Shown piece after piece: positions 6,490 to 15,466 of a DNA stretch of 36,492 nt (position 1 is the stretch's first letter; each line of letters opens with the position of its first letter). A model generated the notes under the pieces. The model was not told the origin of the DNA. It made no database searches and was given only the letters and a program-made list of their open reading frames with translations. This DNA is from a virus, in IMG/VR virus record IMGVR_UViG_3300046388_000197, positions 1-36,492 of that record. One strand, 5' to 3'. The position numbers and the translations under genes are program-made.

Positions 6490-7195
6490 GGTACCTTTAT
6501 TTGGAACACAATCTTTAAACTCAATAACAAATCTAAAAAGATTAATCGAATCAATTGATTATCCTGTAGAAATTTTATCTATTGTTATCAATAATGAAAA
6601 TGTTAATTTCTTTTTGGATATGTTAGAGTATTCTAAAAATGAAATTGATAAAGATCTTATTGAGAAGGTTGATATTAGTTTTCATCCTACCAATTTAGGA
6701 TGTCCAGGTGGATGGAATTATCACTTTACATCGTATCCTCAGTGTGATTATTTCGTCAAAGCTGATGATGATGTAATCTTCCATCCAGGAGGATTAGAAA
6801 AGATGATCAAAGGATTAGATGAATGTGATATTCTTTTTCATAACGAATCAAATACAAAATATGCTTGTTTTGCTTTGAAAAAGAAAGTTCTTAAAGAAGT
6901 TGGATTGTTTGATACTAATCATTACCCTTGTAACTATGAAGACGCTGATTATGAAAAACGTTTGAGAGGAGTGAATGTAGGGATGTTTAATGAAGAAATA
7001 ACATATCATCATCCATGTGGAACTAGTAGAAATATGTCGAAAGAAGACCATGAAAAATATCTTCAAAAGTACATAATCACCACAGAAGAATATCACAAGA
7101 AAAAGTGGAATGGTGAATTTGGAGACCCATTAAACTGGAATTATAATTTTGATTATAGAGAAAACAAAGTTTTGAGATTTGGTGATTACAAATGA
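6482..7195 (+). CDS. Family 2-type glycosyltransferase
   Basis: This 237-residue protein has a GT-A fold pattern. LGCPGGWNYHF (about 73-83) is typical of rhamnosyl/GT2 enzymes, and DYFVKADDDVIF (about 89-100) carries a DDD/DxD metal-nucleotide motif. ALKKKVLKEVGLFD and YEDADYEKRL carry the expected acceptor-side acidic residues. It would transfer a sugar from a nucleotide-sugar donor. It overlaps its neighbours by 8 and 4 bases. This gene is visibly more AT-rich than several later cassette genes. Confidence 0.85.
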   Translation: MNKVPLFGTQSLNSITNLKRLIESIDYPVEILSIVINNENVNFFLDMLEYSKNEIDKDLIEKVDISFHPTNLGCPGGWNYHFTSYPQCDYFVKADDDVIFHPGGLEKMIKGLDECDILFHNESNTKYACFALKKKVLKEVGLFDTNHYPCNYEDADYEKRLRGVNVGMFNEEITYHHPCGTSRNMSKEDHEKYLQKYIITTEEYHKKKWNGEFGDPLNWNYNFDYRENKVLRFGDYK

Positions 7196-7767
7196 AGACA
7201 TTACAAGAAATTCTAAAAGAACATAACCTGAACATTACGGATAATCCAGATTATGGGACAGACAAGGGAGAACCAAAGTCATTCGTCGATGGGTTCTATC
7301 GGGAGAAGTTTGAACCACTGAGAAACAAGAAAATCACACTGGTTGAGATTGGTGTTCGTTCTGGAGCTTCTTTGAAATTGTGGAAGGAGTTCTTCTCTAA
7401 TAGAGCAACGATCATTGGTATCGATAACTTTACTGATTTTAATCAACACAAGATACCATATCATGAGGAATGGTTATCTGATGGTGTTCAGTTCATCGAT
7501 GCTGATGGATACACTCAAGAGACTGTAGATAAGATCGATGGTGGTATTGATATCCTCATCGATGACGGTCCTCATACTCCTGAGAGTCATCAGAAACTTC
7601 TAGAATTATATCTTCCCAAAATGAATAAGGGTGGATATATTGTCATCGAAGATATCTCATATAATCCAGATGCTATCTTCTCATCTGTCCCAGAGGAACT
7701 TCAAGACGATGCATATGTCTGTGACTTTGGTGGATACGACGACAGATTGATAATTATTCCCACTTAA
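7192..7767 (+). CDS. SAM-dependent methyltransferase, sugar-type
   Basis: This 191-residue class I methyltransferase has motif I VEIGVRSGASLKLW (about 51-64), an acidic strand end IIGIDNF, IDILIDDGPHTPESH (about 119-133) and GGYIVIEDI. The pattern recalls cephalosporin-hydroxylase-like and sugar O-methyltransferases that modify surface glycans. In this cassette it could cap or decorate a sugar. It is joined by ATGA to the upstream glycosyltransferase and followed by a 4-base gap. Confidence 0.75.
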   Translation: MKTLQEILKEHNLNITDNPDYGTDKGEPKSFVDGFYREKFEPLRNKKITLVEIGVRSGASLKLWKEFFSNRATIIGIDNFTDFNQHKIPYHEEWLSDGVQFIDADGYTQETVDKIDGGIDILIDDGPHTPESHQKLLELYLPKMNKGGYIVIEDISYNPDAIFSSVPEELQDDAYVCDFGGYDDRLIIIPT

Positions 7768-7771
7768 TTCT

Positions 7772-8563
7772 ATGAAGATCTACGATTGTTTTATTTTCCA
7801 CAATGAAATCGAATTGTTGGAATTGCGTCTGAACATCTTGAATGATGTTGTTGATAAGTTTGTCATCATTGAAGGTGATACAACCTTCTCTGGTGTTAGG
7901 AAGGAGAGTAACTTTCTGAAGAACAAGGAAAAATTTAAACAATGGGAAGATAAAATCATTTATGAATTTGTTGAAATCCCTGACTACAATGTTTCATGGG
8001 ACAGGGAGATCTTCTCTAGAAATTATTTCTTGAAACTCCCTATCTTTGAAGATGAAGACGTGTTGATATCGAGTGATCTGGATGAAATTCCTAATCCTGA
8101 TGCAATTGAACAGGTAGAAGACTGGATGGAAAGTGATACTCACTTTACTTTCCGTATGAATTTTTACATGTATTACTTGAATAATTTCAAAACATCAGAA
8201 TGGTTTGGATCAAGAGTTGCTACTTATGGATATTTGAAAGATAAGACTGTTGACGATCTTCGGGAAGCCACTGAAGATGAAAATAAAATTAGTGGACCTA
8301 TCATTGATGGTGGAGGATGGCATTTCAGTTACCTGGGTGGTGAAGAAATGATCCGAGAGAAGATTGAGTCTTTCTCTCATGTAGAACACAATAATGATTA
8401 TACAAAATCAAATATTACTAGTAATCTTGAGAGGAATGTAGATCTTTTTGGTAGAAATTATCAACCATATAAAGTGGTTAGTATGGAGAAAGATGAATAT
8501 CCAGAGTATCTCCTAAACAATATTGAAAAATACTCACACTTGATTAAAGATGTTAGCAACTGA
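7772..8563 (+). CDS. GT17 family glycosyltransferase (MGAT3-like)
   Basis: This 263-residue protein matches family 17, named for the eukaryotic beta-1,4-N-acetylglucosaminyltransferase III. Motifs are MKIYDCFIFHNEIELLELRL (1-20), DKFVIIEGDTTFSG, SSDLDEIPNPD (around 99-109, the acidic nucleotide-sugar site), and GGWHFSYLGG. The substrate in a phage is unknown. It overlaps the next gene by 14 bases. Confidence 0.85.
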   Translation: MKIYDCFIFHNEIELLELRLNILNDVVDKFVIIEGDTTFSGVRKESNFLKNKEKFKQWEDKIIYEFVEIPDYNVSWDREIFSRNYFLKLPIFEDEDVLISSDLDEIPNPDAIEQVEDWMESDTHFTFRMNFYMYYLNNFKTSEWFGSRVATYGYLKDKTVDDLREATEDENKISGPIIDGGGWHFSYLGGEEMIREKIESFSHVEHNNDYTKSNITSNLERNVDLFGRNYQPYKVVSMEKDEYPEYLLNNIEKYSHLIKDVSN

Positions 8564-9425
8564 AATTCTTAGAGGTCAGGGTATTGGTAATCAACTATCC
8601 TGCTATGTAACTGCGAGGTCTATCGCTCACACTAGGGGACTAGACTTTGGTGTCAAGGACACTGGTTGGAGTGGAGATAAGAGGTATAATCAGAGTGGTT
8701 TTTATTGGTTTGATCTTGACTGGGGACAAGAAGTTCCAGATGGTTTAGATGTTTATTATGAAAAAGAGGTAAGAAAGAAACTCAACACATGTCATCATGA
8801 TATGACTATTGGGTGTGATGTTAGAGGTTATGACCAGGGACTCATAGATGTTCCTGACAATACTATAATCTTTGGTAACATGCAAGATGAAAAGTACTTT
8901 CACCATAACAAAGAGTTAATCAAAGAGTGGTTAAAGGTCAAGGAAGAGTATGATACATATGAATACATGGACGATGATGTCTGTGTATTAAATTATAGAG
9001 GTGGTGAGTATGTTGGATTTGGTGAGTTGTATTTGACCAGAGAATACTGGTTGAACGCTATGGAAAACATGACAAAGATTAATCCAAACATGAAATTTGT
9101 CGCCATTACTGATGATGTGAAGGCATCACAGGACATGTTACCAGAGATTCCAGCTTATCATTTCACTGTTGATAAGGATTATGCTATCATTAAAAATTCA
9201 AAACATGTGATTCTGTCCAATTCTAGTTTCCCATTCTTCGCTGTATATACTAGTGATACCATCGAAAACATTATTGCTCCCAAGTACTGGGCTAGACATA
9301 ATGTATCTGATGGATATTGGGCAATGTCACAGAACATCTACAGTGGTTGGACATATCAAGACAGAGATGGTAATCTATCAACATCTGAGGAGTGTGTAAA
9401 AGAATTGAAGAAGTACAATGGATAA
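8550..9425 (+). CDS. Divergent GT11-like fucosyltransferase
   Basis: This 291-residue protein resembles alpha-1,2-fucosyltransferases. It has GQGIGNQLSCYVTARSIA at the start (GLGNQ-type motif), FGNMQDEKYF (near 108-117, cf. YGYFQTEKYF) and NSSFPFFAVY near the end (cf. NSSFSWWGAW). The usual HxRRxDY donor motif is altered to NYRGGEY at 148-154, so the donor or activity may differ from the true GT11 at 13732. Confidence 0.7.
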   Translation: MLATEILRGQGIGNQLSCYVTARSIAHTRGLDFGVKDTGWSGDKRYNQSGFYWFDLDWGQEVPDGLDVYYEKEVRKKLNTCHHDMTIGCDVRGYDQGLIDVPDNTIIFGNMQDEKYFHHNKELIKEWLKVKEEYDTYEYMDDDVCVLNYRGGEYVGFGELYLTREYWLNAMENMTKINPNMKFVAITDDVKASQDMLPEIPAYHFTVDKDYAIIKNSKHVILSNSSFPFFAVYTSDTIENIIAPKYWARHNVSDGYWAMSQNIYSGWTYQDRDGNLSTSEECVKELKKYNG

Positions 9426-10107
9426 GGTTTTGATAGTATCGAATCACAACTCTGATCTTGAATGGTTGAGTACCACATATGATTATGGTTTCTCTCCTGA
9501 GAACACAATCATCTATGACAGAAGTGATGAGGTAAAGGACTGGAGTCACCTTGGTGAAAGTATTCGATCCCCCAATGTTGGTGAGAATATCTACGATATT
9601 ATGAGATATATCGTAGAACATTATGATAGTCTCCCTGATATTTGTATCTTTATCAAGGGTAATATGTTCCAACGTCAAATGGGTGGTGCAGAGTATTATA
9701 CAACTTATGATAGGTTCTGTCGTGCTCTAAATGTTGAATATTTCTTGCCTATCGAACGTTTTCACCAAAGCACATATGTGGTTGTTAATGGTGGTGGATT
9801 CATTGAACCAAATTGGGAACCAAAATCTTGTCCAACAATTTATTCAAGATATTTTTCTACAATTCCAGAGATGATTCAAAAGTTATTTGTAAATCCACCA
9901 AACTTTTCTTATAATAGATTCGCTCCTGGAGGAAATTATGTTGTTCCTAAGGGAAACATTTTAAAATTTAGTAAACATTTCTACGAAAAATTAAAATCTT
10001 ATGTATCATATGAACCTCCTGAAGGATTTCAAAGTACTTCTGGTGAATCATACTTGATCGAAAGACTTCTTTATTTGATGTGGACAGAGGATTTGGTTGA
10101 ATTATGA
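9418..10107 (+). CDS. DUF3431-like putative glycosyltransferase
   Basis: This 229-residue protein resembles DUF3431 proteins. The supporting part is NVGENIYDIMRYIVEHYDSL followed by PDICIFIKGNMFQRQ (near 53-86), then FAPGGNYVVPKGNILKFS and ERLLYLMW near the end. Such proteins are commonly found with glycosyltransferases; biochemical function is not established. It overlaps its neighbours by 8 and 4 bases. Confidence 0.65.
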   Translation: MDKVLIVSNHNSDLEWLSTTYDYGFSPENTIIYDRSDEVKDWSHLGESIRSPNVGENIYDIMRYIVEHYDSLPDICIFIKGNMFQRQMGGAEYYTTYDRFCRALNVEYFLPIERFHQSTYVVVNGGGFIEPNWEPKSCPTIYSRYFSTIPEMIQKLFVNPPNFSYNRFAPGGNYVVPKGNILKFSKHFYEKLKSYVSYEPPEGFQSTSGESYLIERLLYLMWTEDLVEL

Positions 10108-10922
10108 TTTCTGTATATGGTGGTACTGGATTTATTGGTGGAGTATTTTGTGACCTATATCCCGATGAAGTTATAAAGATACCCAGAGAGTCTAGGAAAC
10201 CTGAGTCGAAAGACATACTGTACCTTATAAGTACAACTTCAAACTATAATATACTTGAAGACCTGCATGTAGATATCAATACTAATTTGAATGTGTTGAT
10301 GGAAACCCTTCAATATTGTAAGGATACTGATACTACCATTAACTTCATCAGTACTGGATTTGTTTATGGTCTAGATGTTATTGATGCTAAAGAGACAGAT
10401 CTCCCAGATCCTAGAGGACTGTACTCGATCACAAAGAGATCTGCGGAAGAAATTTTAGTTTGTTTCTGTGAGAACTTTGGGTGTAAGTATCGTATTATTA
10501 GGCTCTCTAATGTATATGGAACTGATAAGACTATCTCTATGAAGAAAAATGTTCTCGGTTTCATGGTGAATAAGTTGAAGAATAACGAAGACGTGTGTCT
10601 GTATGAGGGAGGAATGGTCTACAGAGACTATATGCACGTCGATGACGTGTGTCGAGCCATCAAGTTCCTGATGGAACACGGAGAAGAAAACGAAATATAC
10701 AACGTTGGCACTGGACATCCTATGTACTTCTATGATATTATAGGAATGGTTAGGGACACTATACCAGGATGTACCAGTGAAATTACTTCTATGGAGACTC
10801 CAGAGTTTTACGCAAAGAATCAGTCTAAGAATTTTCATTTGAATTGTGAAAAATTAATTCAATTAGGCTTTAAACCAAATATTTTATTACAGGCTGGAAT
10901 TGAGAAATTATGTACCAATTGA
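10104..10922 (+). CDS. NAD-dependent sugar epimerase/reductase (SDR)
   Basis: This 272-residue extended SDR protein has the dinucleotide motif GGTGFIG (6-12), the catalytic Ser/Thr region STGFVYG (83-89) and YSITK (Tyr107, Lys111), followed by RLSNVYG. The protein is short for a 4,6-dehydratase and resembles 4-keto reductases. Its position directly before the E1-type dehydrase recalls the RfbH-RfbJ/RfbS arrangement that completes 3,6-dideoxyhexoses, but that role is inference. It overlaps the next gene by 13 bases. Confidence 0.75.
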   Translation: MISVYGGTGFIGGVFCDLYPDEVIKIPRESRKPESKDILYLISTTSNYNILEDLHVDINTNLNVLMETLQYCKDTDTTINFISTGFVYGLDVIDAKETDLPDPRGLYSITKRSAEEILVCFCENFGCKYRIIRLSNVYGTDKTISMKKNVLGFMVNKLKNNEDVCLYEGGMVYRDYMHVDDVCRAIKFLMEHGEENEIYNVGTGHPMYFYDIIGMVRDTIPGCTSEITSMETPEFYAKNQSKNFHLNCEKLIQLGFKPNILLQAGIEKLCTN

Positions 10923-12205
10923 TTGAAAAGTTCATCCAAGACGCCAAGGAGATGGACGACAATGTGTTTCCATTCATGGCTAACAAGGATTGGAAACCTG
11001 GAAAGAATGTATACTACTCTGGTCCCTATTGGGATGATTTAGAAGCACAGGAACTCATCTATGGTGTCATGAAGGGTAAGTGGTTATCCTCTGGTGAGAA
11101 GGTGAATAAGTTTGAGAAGGAGTTCTCTCAGAGATTTGGGTTTGATTACTCAGTCATGGTGAACTCTGGGTCATCAGCAAACCTGGTGATGATTGCCGCA
11201 CTCAAGAAATATTTTGGATGGGAAGATGGTGACGAGATCATCGTCTGTTCCTGTGGTTTTGCTACAACCATTGCACCTATTGTTCAGGCTGGTCTGAAAC
11301 CAGTGTTTGTTGATATCAACTGGCAAGACCTGAACTGGAATATGGATGAGGTCTTCTCAAAGGTAACACCTAGAACTCGTGCCGTATTCTCTTCTCCTGT
11401 CTTGGGTAACGCATATGACATGAACAGACTGGTGAAGTTCTGTAATGGTAAGGGTATCCATATCATTGCAGACAACTGTGACAGTCTGGGTAGTAAGTAC
11501 AAAGATGATTACCTGACTAAACATTCTATCGCTGCATCTTGTTCCTTCTATCCTGCACACCACATCTGTACCATCGAAGGTGGTATGGTATCGTCTAACA
11601 TCAAAGCAATTGTAGACCTGGCTCGTAGTTTTGCTTGGTGGGGTCGTGGTTGTTATTGTGTTGGACAACAGAATCTGTTGAGTAATGGTGTCTGTGGCCG
11701 TCGTTTTGATAAGTGGTTAGAAGGATATGATGACATCGTTGACCACAAGTATATGTTCGGTCAGATGGGATACAATCTAAAACCATTGGACATGCAGGGT
11801 GGAGTTGGTTCAGTTCAACTCATGAAGTTTGATGAGATTCATAGATTGAGGAGGAAAAACAAGAAGAGTATTCAGAAGATCATTGAGACTATTCCTGGTT
11901 GTCGTGTTGTGAATGAACGTGACGATAGTGAGACAAGTTGGTTTGGTGTTCCTATCATTTGTGATGACGGTAAACTTAAACGCTCTTTGGTTGCTTTCCT
12001 AGAACAGAACAAGATCCAGACTAGGAACTATTTTGCTGGTAATATTCTCCTACATCCTGGTTATTCACACCTTGATGATGCCAAGAAGTATCCAGAAGCC
12101 AACAAGGTTCTTAACAAAGTATTCTTCTTGGGTTGTTCTCCCGTCATCACTGATGATATGATTGGATATATTACTGACACTGTGAAAAGATTCAAGAATG
12201 ATTGA
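10910..12205 (+). CDS. E1/RfbH-type CDP-hexulose 3-dehydrase
   Basis: This 431-residue DegT/AHBA-fold protein is E1-like rather than an aminotransferase. The PLP lysine of the family is replaced by His217 in SFYPAHHIC (212-220). Cys190, Cys248, Cys250 and Cys262 form a C-x57-C-x-C-x11-C pattern, close to the [2Fe-2S] ligands of E1/RfbH. E1 enzymes use PMP plus electrons from a reductase (E3/RfbI) to remove the 3-hydroxyl of a 4-keto-6-deoxyhexose. No E3, RfbF or RfbG gene lies in this window, so electrons and substrate must come from elsewhere. Bases look less AT-rich than in neighbouring genes. Confidence 0.85.
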   Translation: MYQLIEKFIQDAKEMDDNVFPFMANKDWKPGKNVYYSGPYWDDLEAQELIYGVMKGKWLSSGEKVNKFEKEFSQRFGFDYSVMVNSGSSANLVMIAALKKYFGWEDGDEIIVCSCGFATTIAPIVQAGLKPVFVDINWQDLNWNMDEVFSKVTPRTRAVFSSPVLGNAYDMNRLVKFCNGKGIHIIADNCDSLGSKYKDDYLTKHSIAASCSFYPAHHICTIEGGMVSSNIKAIVDLARSFAWWGRGCYCVGQQNLLSNGVCGRRFDKWLEGYDDIVDHKYMFGQMGYNLKPLDMQGGVGSVQLMKFDEIHRLRRKNKKSIQKIIETIPGCRVVNERDDSETSWFGVPIICDDGKLKRSLVAFLEQNKIQTRNYFAGNILLHPGYSHLDDAKKYPEANKVLNKVFFLGCSPVITDDMIGYITDTVKRFKND

Positions 12206-12875
12206 TTTGCCTGAAGTGACACTTATTTGTGTCTCTAGTATAAATTTTGAACAGACCTTGTATGCTTTTCAAAAAAGTATGCAGGGTATTCGTTTTGGTG
12301 CAGTAAAACTAATATCAGATCAAGACCGTCCTGACTTTGAAGAAGCAGGTATTAGTGTAGAGAAGTGTCCAAAGATCACTTCTATTGATGAGTATAGTCA
12401 TTACATGGTCTATGACCTACAGAAACATGTAGACACAACTCACTGTATTACTATCCAGGCTGATGGGTTTATTATCAACCCTGAGAAGTGGGATCCACTG
12501 TGGTTAGAGTATGATTACATTGGAGCACCATGGGAACACTCTGACGGGGCATACATTGACCCTTGGGGAGGACATCAGAGAGTTGGTAATGGTGGATTCA
12601 CTCTCCGCTCTAAGAAACTCCTAGAGGTTCCTAACAATGCTTACGTTCACTTTGATGTGAACTGGGGTAACTTCTATAAACACATGGATGCAAACAACAC
12701 CGCAGAAGACGGATGTATCTGTGTTCACAACAGACATATATATGAAGTATTAGGTTGTAAGTTTGCTCCTGTAACTGTTGCGGCAAGGTTTGCACACGAG
12801 AAACCTGTTCCAGAAACCAGAGGTATCACACCTTTTGGATTCCATTATCATCTCCCACCGGGGACTGTTTTATGA
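12198..12875 (+). CDS. DUF5672 putative glycosyltransferase
   Basis: This 225-residue protein matches DUF5672: YDYIGAPWEH (about 105-114), RVGNGGFTLRSKKLLEVP (128-145) and a downstream EDGCICV (about 171-177). The first part, FEQTLYAFQKSM, is also typical. The family is regarded as glycosyltransferase-like and lies in surface-polysaccharide clusters. It overlaps the E1-type gene by 8 bases and the next by 4. Confidence 0.75.
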   Translation: MIDLPEVTLICVSSINFEQTLYAFQKSMQGIRFGAVKLISDQDRPDFEEAGISVEKCPKITSIDEYSHYMVYDLQKHVDTTHCITIQADGFIINPEKWDPLWLEYDYIGAPWEHSDGAYIDPWGGHQRVGNGGFTLRSKKLLEVPNNAYVHFDVNWGNFYKHMDANNTAEDGCICVHNRHIYEVLGCKFAPVTVAARFAHEKPVPETRGITPFGFHYHLPPGTVL

Positions 12876-13735
12876 AAATTATTATTTGGGGACACTATCC
12901 CCTTCATAGTTCAACGCACGGATATATTCACGACACATATTACAAAGCTTTCACTAGTCTAGGTCATGATGTAATGTGGGTCTCTAATGAACCACACAAT
13001 CTAGATTACACTGACGCTGTATTTTTTGTAGAGGACTCACAGAAGTCCCATATGCCAGTCATAAAAGATTGTAGGTACATTACTCACCATGTACCTACAG
13101 AGTATTTGACTGATCGTGGAGTTCCTTATGAGAATGTATTAAAACTGGGTAATTGTATCCGTGATACTGTTCATTTTGAAAAGATTGAAGACCTCTGTCA
13201 TTGGGATGAATCAACCAGGACTCTGTATCAAACCTGGGGTACTGACCTTCTTCCTGATGAGATTGATGTTGATAATTATGAAAAGTTTGACCCATCAAGG
13301 AAGAACATCAACTATGTTGGTATGATGTATGAACAGGGTCCTTACTGGCTTGAGAGCTTTGCACACTATGCAGAGAATAATGGTAAGAAAATTCAATTAT
13401 ATACCCAATCAATCGAACACTCAGAGAATCGTAGATTGATTCGTGACTCCTATATCTGTCCAGATTTCAGGAGTGACTGGCATCTTCAGTGTGGTTATAT
13501 TCCCTGTCGTATACAAAAGAACATCAGTTATGGTAGAATTCCAGGGACGAATTCACCATTCATCAAGGAAGCCTTTGGTGACTATGTGGTTTTTGGTGGT
13601 ACTCCAGAAACTCTCTATAATAACCTTGTTCAAGCAGAGAGGAGTAGTAGTATTAATATGAGAGAAGCCATGCAGTTCATTAAGGACAAACATACTTACG
13701 TCAACCGCATTAATAATATTCTGAAATTCTTATGA
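12872..13735 (+). CDS. Putative GT-B-type glycosyltransferase
   Basis: This 287-residue protein begins MKIIIWGHYPLHSSTHGYIH, a GT-B-like first strand and loop, and carries KNINYVGMMYEQGPYW near the middle and GRIPGTNSPFIKEAFGDYV near the C-terminal donor region. Similar proteins are seen in cyanophages, but I cannot assign a CAZy family. It is coupled by ATGA on both sides to glycosyltransferase-type genes. Confidence 0.55.
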   Translation: MKIIIWGHYPLHSSTHGYIHDTYYKAFTSLGHDVMWVSNEPHNLDYTDAVFFVEDSQKSHMPVIKDCRYITHHVPTEYLTDRGVPYENVLKLGNCIRDTVHFEKIEDLCHWDESTRTLYQTWGTDLLPDEIDVDNYEKFDPSRKNINYVGMMYEQGPYWLESFAHYAENNGKKIQLYTQSIEHSENRRLIRDSYICPDFRSDWHLQCGYIPCRIQKNISYGRIPGTNSPFIKEAFGDYVVFGGTPETLYNNLVQAERSSSINMREAMQFIKDKHTYVNRINNILKFL

Positions 13736-14523
13736 TTGGTTTTAATCATCTTGGTATCGTTGGAAGACTGGGTAACCAGATGTTCCAATATGCTACACTT
13801 CGTGGTATTGCACATCACAGAGGGTATGAATTCACTATCCCCGAAAGTGATTTTAAGGATGAGTGGAATGAACATCAACTCTTTGATGCATTCAATCTTC
13901 CACACTTAAAGAACAGAGGAAGAGTTTCTGATAAGTTTGTACAGGAAAGACAATTCAATTATGATTCTGAATTGGTTGAACAGTGTCCTGACGATATTAG
14001 TCTCTACGGATATTTTCAGACTGAAAAATACTTCTCACACATTGCAGACTCTATTAAAGAAGACTTTACATTCAAGAAGGATGTAGTGACAAACTGTAAA
14101 GAGGTTATGGAGGAACTGTCAGAACCTATTGCACTTCATGTTCGTAGGACTGACTATGTTGAGAAAGCACAAGACCATCCCCCTTGTAGTTTGAAGTATT
14201 ATCATACTGCACTAAAACGTTTCAATGAGAAGAGACCTGTTGTTATCTTTACTGATGATGTAAAGTGGTGTAAGGAACAGGATATCTTTAAACCAGACAG
14301 GTTTATGATATCAGAGACAAACAACAATGTTTATGATCTATGTCTTATGACTCTATGTACTGATTATATCATTGCAAATTCTTCATTCTCTTGGTGGGGT
14401 GCATGGTTGAGTCAGAATCCTGATCCAGAAGTTGTTGCACCTAAGACTTGGTTTGGTTCTACTGGTTATACTGCCAAGAACAACACTGTTGATATTGTTC
14501 CTAATCGTTGGTCTAAGATCTAA
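13732..14523 (+). CDS. GT11 alpha-1,2-fucosyltransferase family protein
   Basis: This 263-residue protein carries the GT11 signatures GRLGNQMFQYA (11-21), LYGYFQTEKYF (91-101), the HxRRxDY motif as HVRRTDY (136-142), VIFTDDVKWC and NSSFSWWGAWLS. Family members transfer L-fucose, or in some cases another GDP-sugar, in 1,2 linkage. GDP-L-galactose from the upstream epimerase would be a chemically close donor, which is speculative. It overlaps the previous gene by 4 bases; the next starts one base after its stop. Confidence 0.88.
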   Translation: MIGFNHLGIVGRLGNQMFQYATLRGIAHHRGYEFTIPESDFKDEWNEHQLFDAFNLPHLKNRGRVSDKFVQERQFNYDSELVEQCPDDISLYGYFQTEKYFSHIADSIKEDFTFKKDVVTNCKEVMEELSEPIALHVRRTDYVEKAQDHPPCSLKYYHTALKRFNEKRPVVIFTDDVKWCKEQDIFKPDRFMISETNNNVYDLCLMTLCTDYIIANSSFSWWGAWLSQNPDPEVVAPKTWFGSTGYTAKNNTVDIVPNRWSKI

Positions 14524-14524
14524 A

Positions 14525-15466
14525 ATGATTTTTGTTACTGGAGCTGCTGGTTTTATCGGTAGTAATTTTGTTCATCATCTTGTCAGTAAAGGGCATGATG
14601 ATATTATAATTCTTGATAAGTTATCCTATGCCGCAAACATGGATAACTTATTTCCATTTAAATTTCCTGTAGAAGTAGTTGATCTGGTTAATAAGAATTA
14701 CCTTGAAGAGTTGTTTCAAAAATATGAACCAGATATTATATTTCATTTTGCGGCAGAGTCTCATGTAGATAATTCTATTGATGACGCAAAACCTTTTGTT
14801 GATTCTAATATTATAGGTACACTCAATCTTCTTGAGTTATCTGTAAAGTATAAGGTACAGAAGTTCCATCACATCTCTACTGATGAGGTCTATGGTGCAT
14901 TGGGGTATGATGATCCTCCTTTCACAGAAGAAACACCTTATAATCCTCAGAATCCTTACTCTGCATCTAAGGCTGCTAGTGATCACTTCGTAACAGCATT
15001 TGGGAATACCTATGGGTTACCAGTTATTATTACTAACTGTTCTAATAACTATGGTCCACGTCAACATAGAGAGAAGTTAATTCCTAAAACTATTACTAAT
15101 ATTCTTGAAGGTAAAAAGATTCCTGTCTACGGTAGAGGTCAGAATATTAGAGATTGGATTTATGTTGAAGATCATTGTCAAGGAATCTTAGATGTTTTTT
15201 ATGGTGGTGGAGTGGGTCAGAAATATAATATTGGTGGTGAATGTGAGGTTAAAAATATTGATTTGATTAAAACTATTATTAATATAATGGGAGCAAGTGA
15301 GGATTTAATTGAATATGTTGATGATAGACCAGGACATGACTTGCGATATGCGATTGATAATACTAAAATTAAAAAGACATTAAACTTTTATCCTCAACAT
15401 ACTCTTGAAGAAGGGTTAAGAAAAACTATCGATTGGTATAAAAATGTTATGGGAGTAACTAAATGA
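14525..15466 (+). CDS. rfbB: dTDP-glucose 4,6-dehydratase
   Basis: The 313-residue product is read from ATG 14525, giving a start at the NAD strand MIFVTGAAGFIGSN; the longer frame back to 14432 overlaps GT11. RmlB/RfbB features are GAAGFIG (6-12), FAAESHVDNSI (75-85), STDEVYG with Asp120-Glu121, YSASK (145-149), NNYGPRQHREKLIP and RDWIYVEDHC. It makes dTDP-4-keto-6-deoxyglucose, precursor of rhamnose and other deoxysugars. No rmlA, rmlC or rmlD is present here, so these are probably host-supplied or the product is used otherwise. Confidence 0.9.
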   Translation: MIFVTGAAGFIGSNFVHHLVSKGHDDIIILDKLSYAANMDNLFPFKFPVEVVDLVNKNYLEELFQKYEPDIIFHFAAESHVDNSIDDAKPFVDSNIIGTLNLLELSVKYKVQKFHHISTDEVYGALGYDDPPFTEETPYNPQNPYSASKAASDHFVTAFGNTYGLPVIITNCSNNYGPRQHREKLIPKTITNILEGKKIPVYGRGQNIRDWIYVEDHCQGILDVFYGGGVGQKYNIGGECEVKNIDLIKTIINIMGASEDLIEYVDDRPGHDLRYAIDNTKIKKTLNFYPQHTLEEGLRKTIDWYKNVMGVTK

